From Bacteroidota bacterium (GTDB lineage: Bacteria > Bacteroidota > Bacteroidia > Bacteroidales > Dysgonomonadaceae): a DNA stretch of 64,000 nucleotides. The translations under genes were made by a program, and so were the position numbers. Under the pieces are notes generated by a model. That model was not told where the DNA came from, made no database searches, and saw nothing but the letters and a program-made list of their open reading frames with translations. Location of the stretch: NCBI GenBank assembly GCA_023424395.1, contig JAFADY010000056.1:61776-125775 (forward strand), written 5' to 3'. Positions 44,357 to 53,659 of this stretch are shown piece by piece; the first letter of the stretch is position 1; every line of letters begins with the position of its first letter.

Positions 44357-46540
44357 CTAGCTTAATACGTTTTCAAAATCGATATCCTGCGAAGCAAGAA
44401 AAAAGACTTTGTTTTTAATGGGTTGTGTTTTTCTTTTCAGGTCTTCGTAGTACTCGTGATATTTCTCGTCAGGAGTTTTTAATCCCATCATTACCATGGT
44501 ACTATCTTTGGATTCTTCGTTAATAATATCCCAAAAATTCTTCCCGTTGGAAACAATTACATCATAGCTGAACGACACGCGCATTTGGTTGAGGATACGT
44601 TCCAAGTTCTCTTTAGTACCTATTGCTGCCGTCTCCGATGCAACGACCATTTTCACGCATATAGTCGTGTTTTGCCAGTGAGGACTGCTCTTAAGCAGAT
44701 GCGCCAAAATCATCATAAATCCACCGTTACCTTTGAGTCCGCCCCACCACAAGTCGATTTTCTTTTCTTCCTGATAATCAAGTTTAAAATCGTTCTGCAA
44801 GATGATCACGTTTCTTTTCGACTGATAAAAGTGATTAATCATTTGGCAATACGGTATCAAATGTTTATTCTCTTCAGTATCGCCGAGCAAGATGGTATTG
44901 GGCGCGACAGAGCCAAGGCCGTATGAACTAACCAATTGAACAGAACCTGTAAATGGATCTTGAGCCCTTGTAACCCTTACCAATGTTTTGATGTTTTTCT
45001 CGTTGAGGTAATCCGATATGTTTTCCTCGTAATCTCTTACCCGTTGAATAGAAACATTGGCTTCGGGCAAAATGGTAGCAACCGTCATTAAACCTTTTTC
45101 TTGTATCAGACCATAGGCAAAATCAATTAAATGCCATCTTTTGGTTGGTAATCCCGAAAATACCAACATATTGGGACGCCAGCTTTTCGCGTCCATATCC
45201 CTTGCATCGAGCCTTAACAACGCAAAACGAGCAATCTGCATCAACAACCCATTTCCTATATCACCAAAAGTAGTTTTCAGCCTTTTTCTTCTTAACCAAA
45301 TAAAAATACTGATGATGAAAACCATCGCCACAATAGTAGCAACAACATTAATAAGGAACATCACAGCAATACAACCGATGGTTCCTAATAGTGAAAATAT
45401 CCAATGGACTTTAAACTTTGGCCTAAAAGATGGACTATCCAACAACTTTTCTATTCCTGCCGTAAGATTTAGAATTCCGTATGTGGTAAGGAAGAACATT
45501 GTCAAAATTGGCGCGATCATATTCAGATCTCCCACAATCACCAAAATTAATGCTATGATGGAGGTTGCAATTGTTGCCGCTCTCGGAATTTGTTCCTTAC
45601 CGGAAGATTTCGCAAGAAAATCAAGTTTTGATGGAAATATTTTATCGGCAATTAAAGCTTGAAGAACACGTGGAGCTCCCAATAAACTCCCTACCGCGCT
45701 TGACAAAGTGGCACCCCAAACACCCAACAAAATAGCGCCGCCCCAAAAAGCTATTTTTTGCATAATCATGGTGTCGTTTACCAATGTTTCGGCGTCTGCG
45801 CGTAATCCTAAAAAAATGGGAATAGTCATATAAATTACATAACCGGTACCAATTGCTAAGAAAGTACCTCTTGGGATAGATTTAGCGGGGTTTTTTAAGT
45901 CTCCCGACATATTAACACCGGCCATAATACCCGTTACGGCAGGGAAAAAAACGGCAAAAACAGTCCAAAATCCTTCTGATTCAGCAGCCGGCACGCCCCA
46001 TAATTCAATGGTAGAATTTTCCACCGGATGACCGAAATAAAACGAAACAAGCGATAGAAAAATAACTCCTAAAATAACAAATTGCGCTTTTATTGCCGCT
46101 TGCGTTGAAAAGAGAGAAAGGATACTCAACAATACCGTAGTAATTACGCCAACCACTTTTATATTTAGTGAAGGAAAAATTGTAACCATACTTTCGGAGA
46201 ACCCAATGATATACAACGCAACGGAAAAGGCCTGCGCCAAAAAAAGCGAAATACCAACAGCACCTCCTACCTCAACACCTAAAGACCTGCTTATCATATA
46301 ATAAGCTCCTCCACCTTTTACCGGAGCGTTGGTGGCGATAGAAGCAATGGATAACGAGGTTAGAAACGTGATAGACGTTGATATGGTAACTATAATCAGC
46401 GTTCCGATTAATCCAACATTTCCTACTACCCACCCGAAGCGAAGATACATGATAACGCCCAAAATGGTGAGTATGGAAGGGGTGAATACTCCTCCAAACG
46501 TACCTAAACGGCCTCCGGTATGAGTGTTGCTGTTTTTAAT
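44357..46540 (-). CDS. SLC12-like (cation-chloride/amino-acid) permease without canonical start
   Basis: An APC-superfamily permease with about 12 transmembrane helices and a long cytosolic C-terminal domain resembling that of Na-K-Cl cotransporters (LLGDTEENKHLIPY and similar). The conserved N-terminal segment (GTFGGVFTPSILTILGVIMY) lies upstream of the first TTG at 46462, in frame back to a stop near 46556, with no ATG, GTG or TTG. An ATT at 46540 giving MKNSNTHTGGRLG is the best start. It could be a rare start codon, a mutated start or a sequence error. Confidence 0.8.
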   Translation of the reverse strand: MKNSNTHTGGRLGTFGGVFTPSILTILGVIMYLRFGWVVGNVGLIGTLIIVTISTSITFLTSLSIASIATNAPVKGGGAYYMISRSLGVEVGGAVGISLFLAQAFSVALYIIGFSESMVTIFPSLNIKVVGVITTVLLSILSLFSTQAAIKAQFVILGVIFLSLVSFYFGHPVENSTIELWGVPAAESEGFWTVFAVFFPAVTGIMAGVNMSGDLKNPAKSIPRGTFLAIGTGYVIYMTIPIFLGLRADAETLVNDTMIMQKIAFWGGAILLGVWGATLSSAVGSLLGAPRVLQALIADKIFPSKLDFLAKSSGKEQIPRAATIATSIIALILVIVGDLNMIAPILTMFFLTTYGILNLTAGIEKLLDSPSFRPKFKVHWIFSLLGTIGCIAVMFLINVVATIVAMVFIISIFIWLRRKRLKTTFGDIGNGLLMQIARFALLRLDARDMDAKSWRPNMLVFSGLPTKRWHLIDFAYGLIQEKGLMTVATILPEANVSIQRVRDYEENISDYLNEKNIKTLVRVTRAQDPFTGSVQLVSSYGLGSVAPNTILLGDTEENKHLIPYCQMINHFYQSKRNVIILQNDFKLDYQEEKKIDLWWGGLKGNGGFMMILAHLLKSSPHWQNTTICVKMVVASETAAIGTKENLERILNQMRVSFSYDVIVSNGKNFWDIINEESKDSTMVMMGLKTPDEKYHEYYEDLKRKTQPIKNKVFFLASQDIDFENVLS

Positions 46541-46610
46541 ATCTGTTTGATTTAAATTCTAAGAGAATGTAAAAATAAAGATAAAATATGTTTTTAGAAA
46601 ATCTTTTTTG

Positions 46611-47381
46611 TTATCTCAACGTCTGAATCAATTTCTTTACAGCCTCATCTACCGATTTCTCGCTACCGAGCAATGATACAAACTTACTTCCGATAATGGT
46701 TCCCGAAGCGTTTTCACAAGCGGCATCAAAAGTTATTTTGTTAGAAATTCCAAAACCGATCAATCGGGGATTGTTGAGTTCCATCGCATTTACACGACGA
46801 AAATACGCCAAATTTTTATCGCTAAACGTGCTTTTTGCGCCTGTAACCGATGCGGACGAAACCATGTAAATAAATCCGCCCGTATTTTCGTCGATTAACC
46901 GAATACGTTCTTCCGATGTTTCGGGCGTAATGAGCATAATCATATGCAAACCATACTTTTCAGCTACCGATTTGTATGATTCCTGATACTCGGTGAAAGG
47001 CAAATCGGGGATAATGATGCCATCGATTTCGCAACGTTTCGCTTCGGCGCAAAATTTATCGAAACCGAATTGAAGTATGGGATTGAGATAACCCATGAGA
47101 ACCAAAGGCATAGACACCGATTTACGCACAGCAGACAATTTTTCAAAAAGTTTTTTTACGGTCATTCCGTTTTTTAACGCTTGCGAGCCCGAAGCCTGAA
47201 TCACAGGTCCGTCGGCCATAGGATCACTGAACGGCACCCCGATTTCAACCATATCCACGCCGTGCTTTTCGAGCGATTGCAGTACGGAAACCGTATCGTT
47301 CAATGCCGGATAACCCGCCGTGAAATACACCGATAGTATGTTTTGTTTTTTTTGTTGAAAAAGTTGATTTATTCTGTTCAT
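46611..47381 (-). CDS. trpA: tryptophan synthase alpha subunit
   Basis: A 256-residue TIM barrel with FTAGYPALNDT at the N-terminus, catalytic Glu in D-M-V-E-I-G-V-P-F-S-D-P-M-A-D-G-P, and IIPDLPFTEY further on. It cleaves indole-3-glycerol phosphate to indole for TrpB. It is the last gene of the trpBEGDCFA operon, separated from trpF by 71 bases. Confidence 0.97.
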   Translation of the reverse strand: MNRINQLFQQKKQNILSVYFTAGYPALNDTVSVLQSLEKHGVDMVEIGVPFSDPMADGPVIQASGSQALKNGMTVKKLFEKLSAVRKSVSMPLVLMGYLNPILQFGFDKFCAEAKRCEIDGIIIPDLPFTEYQESYKSVAEKYGLHMIMLITPETSEERIRLIDENTGGFIYMVSSASVTGAKSTFSDKNLAYFRRVNAMELNNPRLIGFGISNKITFDAACENASGTIIGSKFVSLLGSEKSVDEAVKKLIQTLR

Positions 47382-47452
47382 ATTTTTTGAATTACGAGTT
47401 GCGGGGTACGAGTTACGCGGTTGCGTAATTTGCTTCCCAAATATCTATTTAT

Positions 47453-48145
47453 CTAAAAGTCACTTGTCTTCTGTCTTGGTTCTTGACTCTTTTGTATGAG
47501 CAAACCAATAAATTCACTGATTTTTTGCACATCTTTCAGCGCCGGGCTAATTTCAAATTTACTATTTATATCTATTCCGACGAATTGTGGATGCGAAAAC
47601 GCAAGAATTTCTTCGGCATCGTCCTCCGAAATGCCGCCGCTCAGCAAAAAAGGCGTTTCACCGTGATAATCGGACAACACTTCCCAATCAAATTTTTTAC
47701 CCGAGCCGCCATACAAAGACGTTTTTGTGTCGAAAAGAAAATAATCGCATTTACCGTGATAAGCCACCACTTTTTGCTTCGGAAATTTATTGGCAATACT
47801 GAATGCTTTGATAACTTTTAGTCCATTTTTACCCATTTCATCGCAAAAATCGGGTGATTCATCACCGTGAAGTTGCACAAAATCAAGCTGAAATAACGAA
47901 GTAGTTTCAAGAATATTTTCAATTGATTCGTTCACAAACACCCCTACCCGCTTTACTTTGGCAGGCAAATAAGCGGGCACGCGCTTCACGGCACGCGACG
48001 ATTTCAGATGAAAAATAAACCCCATCCAATCTATGCCTATTTTTTCTACTTCGCGAATGTTGCTTGCGTCGCGCATTCCGCAGACTTTAACAATACTAAT
48101 TTCCCTAAAGGGGACTTGGGCAAAATCTATATTATCTTCATTCAT
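47453..48145 (-). CDS. trpF: phosphoribosylanthranilate isomerase
   Basis: A 230-residue protein with the KVCGMRDASNI motif (catalytic Cys), GFIF, the QLHGDES strand and an LLSGGISEDDA phosphate-binding segment near the end. It performs the Amadori rearrangement of PRA. It overlaps trpC by 4 bases, indicating coupled translation. Confidence 0.96.
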   Translation of the reverse strand: MNEDNIDFAQVPFREISIVKVCGMRDASNIREVEKIGIDWMGFIFHLKSSRAVKRVPAYLPAKVKRVGVFVNESIENILETTSLFQLDFVQLHGDESPDFCDEMGKNGLKVIKAFSIANKFPKQKVVAYHGKCDYFLFDTKTSLYGGSGKKFDWEVLSDYHGETPFLLSGGISEDDAEEILAFSHPQFVGIDINSKFEISPALKDVQKISEFIGLLIQKSQEPRQKTSDF

Positions 48146-48930
48146 TTTTCAATCTGTAAAATAAATTCGCCTAAACTTGCGCCGGGGTTTTCGGTTTTCA
48201 TAAAGTTTTCACCTATTAAAAAACCTCTGTATCCCGCATCGCGTAATTCCTTTACCGTTTTGGGGTTTGAAATGCCGCTTTCCGAAACTAATATCGCTTC
48301 CTTTGGAAGAAAAGGTATCATCTTGAATGATTTTTGAACGTCGGTTACAAAACTACCCAAATTTCGGTTATTGATTCCGATTATATTGTGCTGCGGCGTT
48401 ATGTAATCGAGTTCGCGTTCGTCGTGAAGTTCCAACAGCACATCCATTTCGAGGCTGTGCCCCAAATCGGTAAATTGCTTGCACTCCTGCGGCGTAATGG
48501 CGGCGGCGATAAGCAAAATGGCATTCGCGTTGAACATTTTTGACTGATAAATCTGATATTCATCCACGATAAACTCTTTTCGCAAAACAGGAACCGTTGC
48601 TTTGCCCGTCGCAAAATCCAAATCCCGCAACGAACCGCCAAAAAATTCCGTATCGGTTAAAACCGAAAGGGCAGCCGCGCCATTTTTCTGATAAGATTGG
48701 GTAATTTCACGCACATCGGCTTTTTCGTTTATCCATCCTTTTGACGGTGATTTGCGTTTAAATTCGGCGATAATTCCTGATTCAGAATTTTGCAACGCAT
48801 CTTTGAAAGACAACGTGTTAAACTTTTCTGTTTTTATTTCATCGATAATCGTTCGCAATGGAAGTTTTGCTTTTTGTTGTTCAACTTTCTTTCTTTTAAC
48901 ACTGATTATTTCACTCAAAACGTCTTTCAT
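48142..48930 (-). CDS. trpC: indole-3-glycerol phosphate synthase
   Basis: A 262-residue TIM barrel with IAEFKRKSPSKGWI, SVLTDTEFFGGS, PVLRKEFIVDEYQ and GINNRNLGSF: the catalytic lysines and the asparagine of the family. It cyclises CdRP to indoleglycerol phosphate. It is not fused to trpF as in E. coli, but overlaps it. Confidence 0.97.
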   Translation of the reverse strand: MKDVLSEIISVKRKKVEQQKAKLPLRTIIDEIKTEKFNTLSFKDALQNSESGIIAEFKRKSPSKGWINEKADVREITQSYQKNGAAALSVLTDTEFFGGSLRDLDFATGKATVPVLRKEFIVDEYQIYQSKMFNANAILLIAAAITPQECKQFTDLGHSLEMDVLLELHDERELDYITPQHNIIGINNRNLGSFVTDVQKSFKMIPFLPKEAILVSESGISNPKTVKELRDAGYRGFLIGENFMKTENPGASLGEFILQIEK

Positions 48931-48936
48931 ATCAGC

Positions 48937-49932
48937 TTATTTATTAAGTTCCACAAATTTTTCCAATGTTCGTAACGCCTTTTTTCTGTACAATGAATCG
49001 CGCGCAATATCCAAGCATTCTTCAATCGGTTTATCCTGTTCGATGGTTTGAATTCCAAAGGCGGCATTGATCAACACGGCATTCATTTGCGCATCGGTAG
49101 CGTTCGCATTCAGCACATTACGGAAAATTTGCGCGGCTTCTTCGGGTGTATCACCACCGTACAACGCTTCTTGTTCCACGCGTCCGAGACCCAATTGCTC
49201 AGGCGTGAAAAGCTGTTCGCCTTTGTTGGAGACGACTTTAAATTGGCTCGTGAGCGAAACCTCATCGTAGCCATCCAAGCTATGCACGATGCTGAATTTC
49301 TTGTTCTCCTCCTGATAAATATAGCTGTACAGGCGCGACATGGCCAAATTATACACACCCAACATCTGATATTCGGGCTGAACCGGATTCACTAACGGCC
49401 CCAATACGTTGAAAAAAGTTCGAACACCTAATGCCTTACGAACCGGGACTACCGCTTTGAGCGCTGGACTGAACAACGGCGCATGCAAATAGGCAATGTG
49501 GCATTCGTCGAGACTTTGGCGGAGTTTAGCGTTATCGGTAGTAAACTTAACGCCTTGCTGTTCAATCACATTGCTCGCTCCGCTGATGGAAGTGGCGCCA
49601 TAATTGCCGTGTTTTACCACGTTGTAACCCGCTCCTGCAACCACAAAACACGCCGATGTGGAAATGTTGAACGTATTTTTTCCGTCACCGCCCGTTCCCA
49701 CAATATCCAGCGGTTTATAATCGGACAAATCAACATGCACGCGCATATCGAGCAACGCATCGCGAAAACCAAGAATTTCGTCCACCGAAATGCTTCGCAT
49801 TAAAAACGATGTGATGAGTGATGCGATTTGTGTATCGGGAATATCGCCTTTTACGATGGCGAAAAGCACCTTTTTGGCTTCATCGCGCGAAAGGTATTCG
49901 TAATCAAATAGTTTATAGAGTATTTCTTTCAT
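48937..49932 (-). CDS. trpD: anthranilate phosphoribosyltransferase
   Basis: A 331-residue protein with the family motifs DIVGTGGDGKNTFNIST (PRPP-binding) and the KHGNYGATSISGASNVIE segment, then NVLGPLVNPVQP. It transfers phosphoribose to anthranilate. It is a standalone TrpD, encoded separately from the amidotransferase TrpG. Confidence 0.97.
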   Translation of the reverse strand: MKEILYKLFDYEYLSRDEAKKVLFAIVKGDIPDTQIASLITSFLMRSISVDEILGFRDALLDMRVHVDLSDYKPLDIVGTGGDGKNTFNISTSACFVVAGAGYNVVKHGNYGATSISGASNVIEQQGVKFTTDNAKLRQSLDECHIAYLHAPLFSPALKAVVPVRKALGVRTFFNVLGPLVNPVQPEYQMLGVYNLAMSRLYSYIYQEENKKFSIVHSLDGYDEVSLTSQFKVVSNKGEQLFTPEQLGLGRVEQEALYGGDTPEEAAQIFRNVLNANATDAQMNAVLINAAFGIQTIEQDKPIEECLDIARDSLYRKKALRTLEKFVELNK

Positions 49933-49956
49933 AATTCAAAGAATAGAACCAAAAAG

Positions 49957-50541
49957 TCAAGACTTTGGATTTTTATAATTTAGAAAATTGTTGATAATGT
50001 TGATGCCTTCGGGCGTGAGAACGGATTCGGGATGGAATTGTACGCCATGAACATCTAACGTTTCATGTTTCATGCTCATAATACGGTTTTCGTTGTCCAC
50101 TGACGTAATTTGCAACTCGTTGTCGGGAAAACTTTCATTCGATACAATCCACGAATGATACCTCCCTACCTCAATTTCTTCGGGAAGTTCGCGGAAAATA
50201 TAATCGTTGGCGATAATATTTATGGGCGTTTGTACACCGTGAAACACAAACGGAATATTTTCCAACTTCGCTCCAAAAGCCAACCCGATGGCCTGATGGC
50301 CCAGACAAACGCCCAACATGCTTTTCGTTTTTGCATAGCGATGAATGAGCGGAAGCAGCAATCCGGCTTCTTCGGGAACGCCCGGCCCGGGTGACAGGAT
50401 GATCCTGTCGTATTTTTCCACGGCGTCCAGATCGATCTTATCGTTGCGGATGACATCCAAATCGGTGTAACCGAGCGATTTTACCGCGTGAACGAGATTG
50501 TACGTGAACGAATCGTAGTTATCGAAAATCAGTATTTTCAT
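49957..50541 (-). CDS. trpG: anthranilate synthase glutamine amidotransferase subunit
   Basis: A 194-residue class I glutamine amidotransferase, started at the ATG at 50541 (MKILIFDNYDSFTYN). The longer frame adds 18 atypical residues and runs into trpE. Catalytic C79 lies in GVCLGHQ, and the His/Glu pair is in GVQFHPESV near the end. It supplies ammonia to TrpE. Confidence 0.96.
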   Translation of the reverse strand: MKILIFDNYDSFTYNLVHAVKSLGYTDLDVIRNDKIDLDAVEKYDRIILSPGPGVPEEAGLLLPLIHRYAKTKSMLGVCLGHQAIGLAFGAKLENIPFVFHGVQTPINIIANDYIFRELPEEIEVGRYHSWIVSNESFPDNELQITSVDNENRIMSMKHETLDVHGVQFHPESVLTPEGINIINNFLNYKNPKS

Positions 50542-50545
50542 GGTT

Positions 50546-51952
50546 TTATGCGTTATGAAGTGTTTTTGCCTTATCAATCGCTTTTTTGAGCGCACCGAGT
50601 TTGCTGTTTACTTCCTGTAGTTCATATTCATCGTTGCTTTTCGCTACAATTCCCGCACCGGCCTGATACCACAACTCGTTGTTGCGGCTCACGAACGTGC
50701 GAATAGTAATTGCCTGATTCAAATCGCCGTTCAATCCGATGAAACCGATACAGCCGCCATACGCGCCGCGGTTGTGGCTCTCAATTTCCGAAATCAGTTG
50801 CATGGCGCGCACTTTGGGCGCTCCCGAAAGTGTTCCGGCAGGAAACGTATCGAAAAACGCCTTTATCGGATTCGCATCCGCGTTGAGCGTTCCGCTTACG
50901 CGCGAAACCAAATGAATCACGTGCGAATAAAATTGCGGCTCTTTGTAAAAATCCACTTTTACATCGTGGGCATTGCGGCTCAAATCGTTTCGCGCCAAAT
51001 CCACCAACATTACGTGCTCGGCATTTTCTTTGGGGTCATTTACCAAAAACTCCACCGCTTGCAAATCGTCTTTGTTATTTCCGGTACGTTTGGTGGTTCC
51101 GGCAATAGGATCGATGCTGATGTGCGAATCCGCTATTTTGCAATGCGTTTCGGGCGAAGAACCGAAAATACGGTAGCCGCCGAAATCGAAATAGAACAAA
51201 TACGGCGACGGATTGATGCTTCGTAAAGCGCGATACACTTTGAAATCATCGCCTGAAAATTGCTGCACGAAACGGCGCGAAAGCACAATCTGAAACACAT
51301 CGCCACGCATGCAATGCTCTACGCCCCGTCGAACGTATTTCTTAAATTCTTCGTCCGTAATCGGGCTGAATTCGTCGCCTTCGGGGAAAAAGTCATAAGA
51401 CGCGAAATTTCGCACATTCACGAGCGATTGCACCAAATCCAGCCGGCTTTCCTCGCCATCGGCGAGTAACTCGATCATCGTAATTTCATCGGTAAAATGG
51501 TTAAAAACCAATATATATTTGTATAAAATATAGAGCATATCGGGTGCATCGTTGCGGTTCTCCTTACTTTCGCGAATAGCAATGTTTTCGGTATATTTCA
51601 CGCAGTTAAACGTGGTGTAACCGAACAATCCGCAGTTTTTCGCCTCGCTGCCGGTTACCTGAAATTGTCCGATAAAATCGTTGAGCGCATCGGAAATGGT
51701 AAATGCTTCCGAAAGCTGTTTTTCTTCTGCATTTCCGTCAGGAAAACGCATGAGGCTGATACCGCGATTGACCTCAACGCTTGCGATAGGCTTGAGCGCC
51801 ACGTACGAAATGCTGTTTTCGGTGGCGTGAAAATCGGAACTTTCCAGCAATGCCGACTGCGGAAACGTATCGCGCACTTTCAAATAAATGCTTACGGGCG
51901 TATGCAGATCGCCCATGATTTTTTTTGTGTTGGTATGAAAAATGTACTTCAT
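50546..51952 (-). CDS. trpE: anthranilate synthase component I
   Basis: A 468-residue chorismate-using enzyme. The N-terminal LLESSD motif (near residue 36) is where tryptophan binds for feedback inhibition in this family. C-terminal motifs include IDPIAGTTKRTG, ELMLVDLARND-like (HVMLVDLARNDLSR), and AGTLSGAPKVRAMQLI. It converts chorismate to anthranilate with TrpG, whose ATG is 4 bases beyond its stop. Confidence 0.97.
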   Translation of the reverse strand: MKYIFHTNTKKIMGDLHTPVSIYLKVRDTFPQSALLESSDFHATENSISYVALKPIASVEVNRGISLMRFPDGNAEEKQLSEAFTISDALNDFIGQFQVTGSEAKNCGLFGYTTFNCVKYTENIAIRESKENRNDAPDMLYILYKYILVFNHFTDEITMIELLADGEESRLDLVQSLVNVRNFASYDFFPEGDEFSPITDEEFKKYVRRGVEHCMRGDVFQIVLSRRFVQQFSGDDFKVYRALRSINPSPYLFYFDFGGYRIFGSSPETHCKIADSHISIDPIAGTTKRTGNNKDDLQAVEFLVNDPKENAEHVMLVDLARNDLSRNAHDVKVDFYKEPQFYSHVIHLVSRVSGTLNADANPIKAFFDTFPAGTLSGAPKVRAMQLISEIESHNRGAYGGCIGFIGLNGDLNQAITIRTFVSRNNELWYQAGAGIVAKSNDEYELQEVNSKLGALKKAIDKAKTLHNA

Positions 51953-51954
51953 AA

Positions 51955-53151
51955 CTATTTTTTATTAAATTGTTCTGTGTATTTGAAATACGTTTCGAGG
52001 TCTTTATCGCCTCGTCCCGAGAGTGTTAGCACAACGACATCGTTTGGTTTAAAATTGATCTTTTCCAACGCGGCAAGCGCATGAGCCGATTCGAGGGCGG
52101 GAATAATCCCCTCGTTTTTTGTGAGTTCGAATGCTGCTTTTAGCGCTTCATCGTCATTCACTGCAACTACTTGAGCACGTTTTTGCGAAGCCAGATTCGC
52201 ATGTATCGGCCCGATTCCAGGATAATCCAATCCGGCGGAAATGGAATAAGGTTCGGTAATTTGCCCGTCTTCGGTTTGCATCAACAACGTTTTACATCCA
52301 TGCAAAACACCAATACTTCCCAATTGAATGGTCGCAGCCGATTCGCCACTATCCACACCTTTTCCACCCGCTTCAGCAAGTACGATTTTCACGTTACCGT
52401 TGTTCAAATATTCATAAATTGTTCCGGCAGCGTTGCTTCCGCCACCCACGCAAGCGAAAAGATAATCGGGATAATCGCGACCTTCTTTTTCGGCAAGCTG
52501 CGCTTTAATTTCCGTACTGATAACCGATTGCAAACGAGCCACCATATCCGGATACGGATGCGGCCCGATAGTGGAGCCGATAATGTAATGCGTGTTTTCG
52601 GGATGAGTGCACCAATCGCGAATGGCTTCGTTGGTGGCATCTTTGAGCGTCATATTGCCCGATGTAACCGGAACGACGGTTGCGCCCAACATCTCCATTT
52701 TTTTTACGTTCACGTACTGACGCTCCACATCGGTTTTTCCCATGTACACCGTGCACGGCATTTGCATGAGGGCGCAAACGGTGGCGGTAGCCACGCCGTG
52801 CTGTCCCGCGCCGGTTTCGGCAATGATGCGCGTTTTACCCATTTGACGCGCGACTAAAATCTGTCCGATAGTATTGTTTATTTTGTGAGCACCAGTGTGA
52901 TTCAGATCTTCGCGTTTAAGATAAATTCGCGCACCAAACCTATCGGATAACTGCTGCGAAAAATAGAGTGGAGACGGACGTCCGACGTAGTCGCGCAGCA
53001 ATACGTAGAAATCGCGTTTGAACTGTTTGCTTTCGAGGATATCGAGGTAAGCGTGCTGCAAATCGGTTACGCACTTGTGCAGAATTTCGGGGATGTACGC
53101 TCCTCCGAATTCGCCGTAATACCCTTTTTTATCAACTGAGAATGTTTGCAT
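51955..53151 (-). CDS. trpB: tryptophan synthase beta subunit
   Basis: A 398-residue PLP enzyme. The PLP lysine is in HTGAHKINNTIGQ, the catalytic glutamate in ETGAGQHGVATA, and the phosphate-binding loop is CVGGGSNAAG. It is the first structural gene of the operon, 2 bases from trpE, and lies behind the trpL leader and its terminator. Confidence 0.98.
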   Translation of the reverse strand: MQTFSVDKKGYYGEFGGAYIPEILHKCVTDLQHAYLDILESKQFKRDFYVLLRDYVGRPSPLYFSQQLSDRFGARIYLKREDLNHTGAHKINNTIGQILVARQMGKTRIIAETGAGQHGVATATVCALMQMPCTVYMGKTDVERQYVNVKKMEMLGATVVPVTSGNMTLKDATNEAIRDWCTHPENTHYIIGSTIGPHPYPDMVARLQSVISTEIKAQLAEKEGRDYPDYLFACVGGGSNAAGTIYEYLNNGNVKIVLAEAGGKGVDSGESAATIQLGSIGVLHGCKTLLMQTEDGQITEPYSISAGLDYPGIGPIHANLASQKRAQVVAVNDDEALKAAFELTKNEGIIPALESAHALAALEKINFKPNDVVVLTLSGRGDKDLETYFKYTEQFNKK

Positions 53152-53190
53152 ATATAATATATTGTTTAATTTGAATTGTCTTTTACGAAA

Positions 53191-53218
53191 AAAGCCTGTC
53201 GCAGGTGCGACAGGCTTT
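53191..53218 (-). terminator. trp operon attenuator (terminator hairpin)
   Basis: On the minus strand, a perfect 12-bp stem AAAGCCTGTCGC / GCGACAGGCTTT with a 4-base loop and a following T6 tract. It sits 40 bases before the trpB ATG and after the trpL leader peptide. An antiterminator partner for its first arm was not convincingly found. Confidence 0.9.
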
Positions 53219-53263
53219 CTCTATTTTGTTCTGTTTATTTACTTAAAGACATAGCTGTTTCCC

Positions 53264-53323
53264 TTACGACTGAATGAGTTGTAAGCGACGCCACCAATAT
53301 CCGTTTGTAAATAAATGATTCAT
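53264..53323 (-). CDS. trpL: trp operon leader peptide with tandem Trp codons
   Basis: A 19-residue ORF on the minus strand, MNHLFTNGYWWRRLQLIQS, whose two adjacent TGG codons are at 53291-53296. It lies between a plausible promoter and a strong terminator ahead of trpB. This is the arrangement of ribosome-mediated attenuation and matches the described Bacteroid-trp RNA motif: stalling at Trp-Trp when charged tRNA-Trp is scarce should favour readthrough. Confidence 0.88.
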   Translation of the reverse strand: MNHLFTNGYWWRRLQLIQS

Positions 53324-53341
53324 TTTTCTGTATTTTGGTTG

Positions 53342-53373
53342 CAAAGAAAACGTATTGAATTCTAAAATGCAAC
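53342..53373 (-). promoter_or_regulatory. promoter of the trp operon
   Basis: On the minus strand, GTTG (53373-53370), a 20-base spacer, then TTTCTTTG (53349-53342), one mismatch from TAnnTTTG. It gives a leader starting about 10-15 bases before trpL. Confidence 0.6.
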
Positions 53374-53444
53374 TATTTCTGTAATTTTAACATAAAATTC
53401 ATATTTCTTAAAATCCCCTCTAAGATTATAAAAACTGAGTATTG

Positions 53445-53495
53445 AATATGTTCAACCTGATTTTTTTGTCCGAAAAAAGATTTATTGTAACTTCG
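53445..53495 (+). repeat. 51-bp promoter repeat, copy 1
   Basis: Shares AATATGTT, GATTTTTT, TGAAAAAAGATTTAT-like and GTAACTTCG blocks with 57279-57328 (over 80% identical by eye). The two copies flank the sigma-SusC'-susD-GH16 segment in direct orientation. Confidence 0.85.
53465..53495 (+). promoter_or_regulatory. promoter of the sigma/SusC fusion operon
   Basis: TTTG (53465-53468), a 19-base spacer, TAACTTCG (53488-53495), close to the Bacteroidota consensus. A leader of about 150 bases follows and contains a perfect 9-bp hairpin (AAGCGATTT / AAATCGCTT, about 53618-53637) just before the start codon. Confidence 0.7.
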
Positions 53496-53659
53496 TATGC
53501 TATAACTTACTGTATTATTCAGTAAAACAGAGATTGAATTTGTCTTTTCCAAAAATGCCGAAGAAAAATCGTGGGGATATGAGTTGGACGACAAGGAGAC
53601 TAAAAAATAAGGAGATTGAAGCGATTTCCAAATCGCTTTATCATTAAGAATCAGATAAA

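Noticed and set aside
53555..53647. 30-codon plus-strand frame ending just before the sigma factor start
   Set aside because: It would start with MPKKNRGDMSWTTRRLKNK and stop 12 bases before the sigma ATG, but there is no ribosome site or homology; the 9-bp hairpin in this stretch is better viewed as leader structure.
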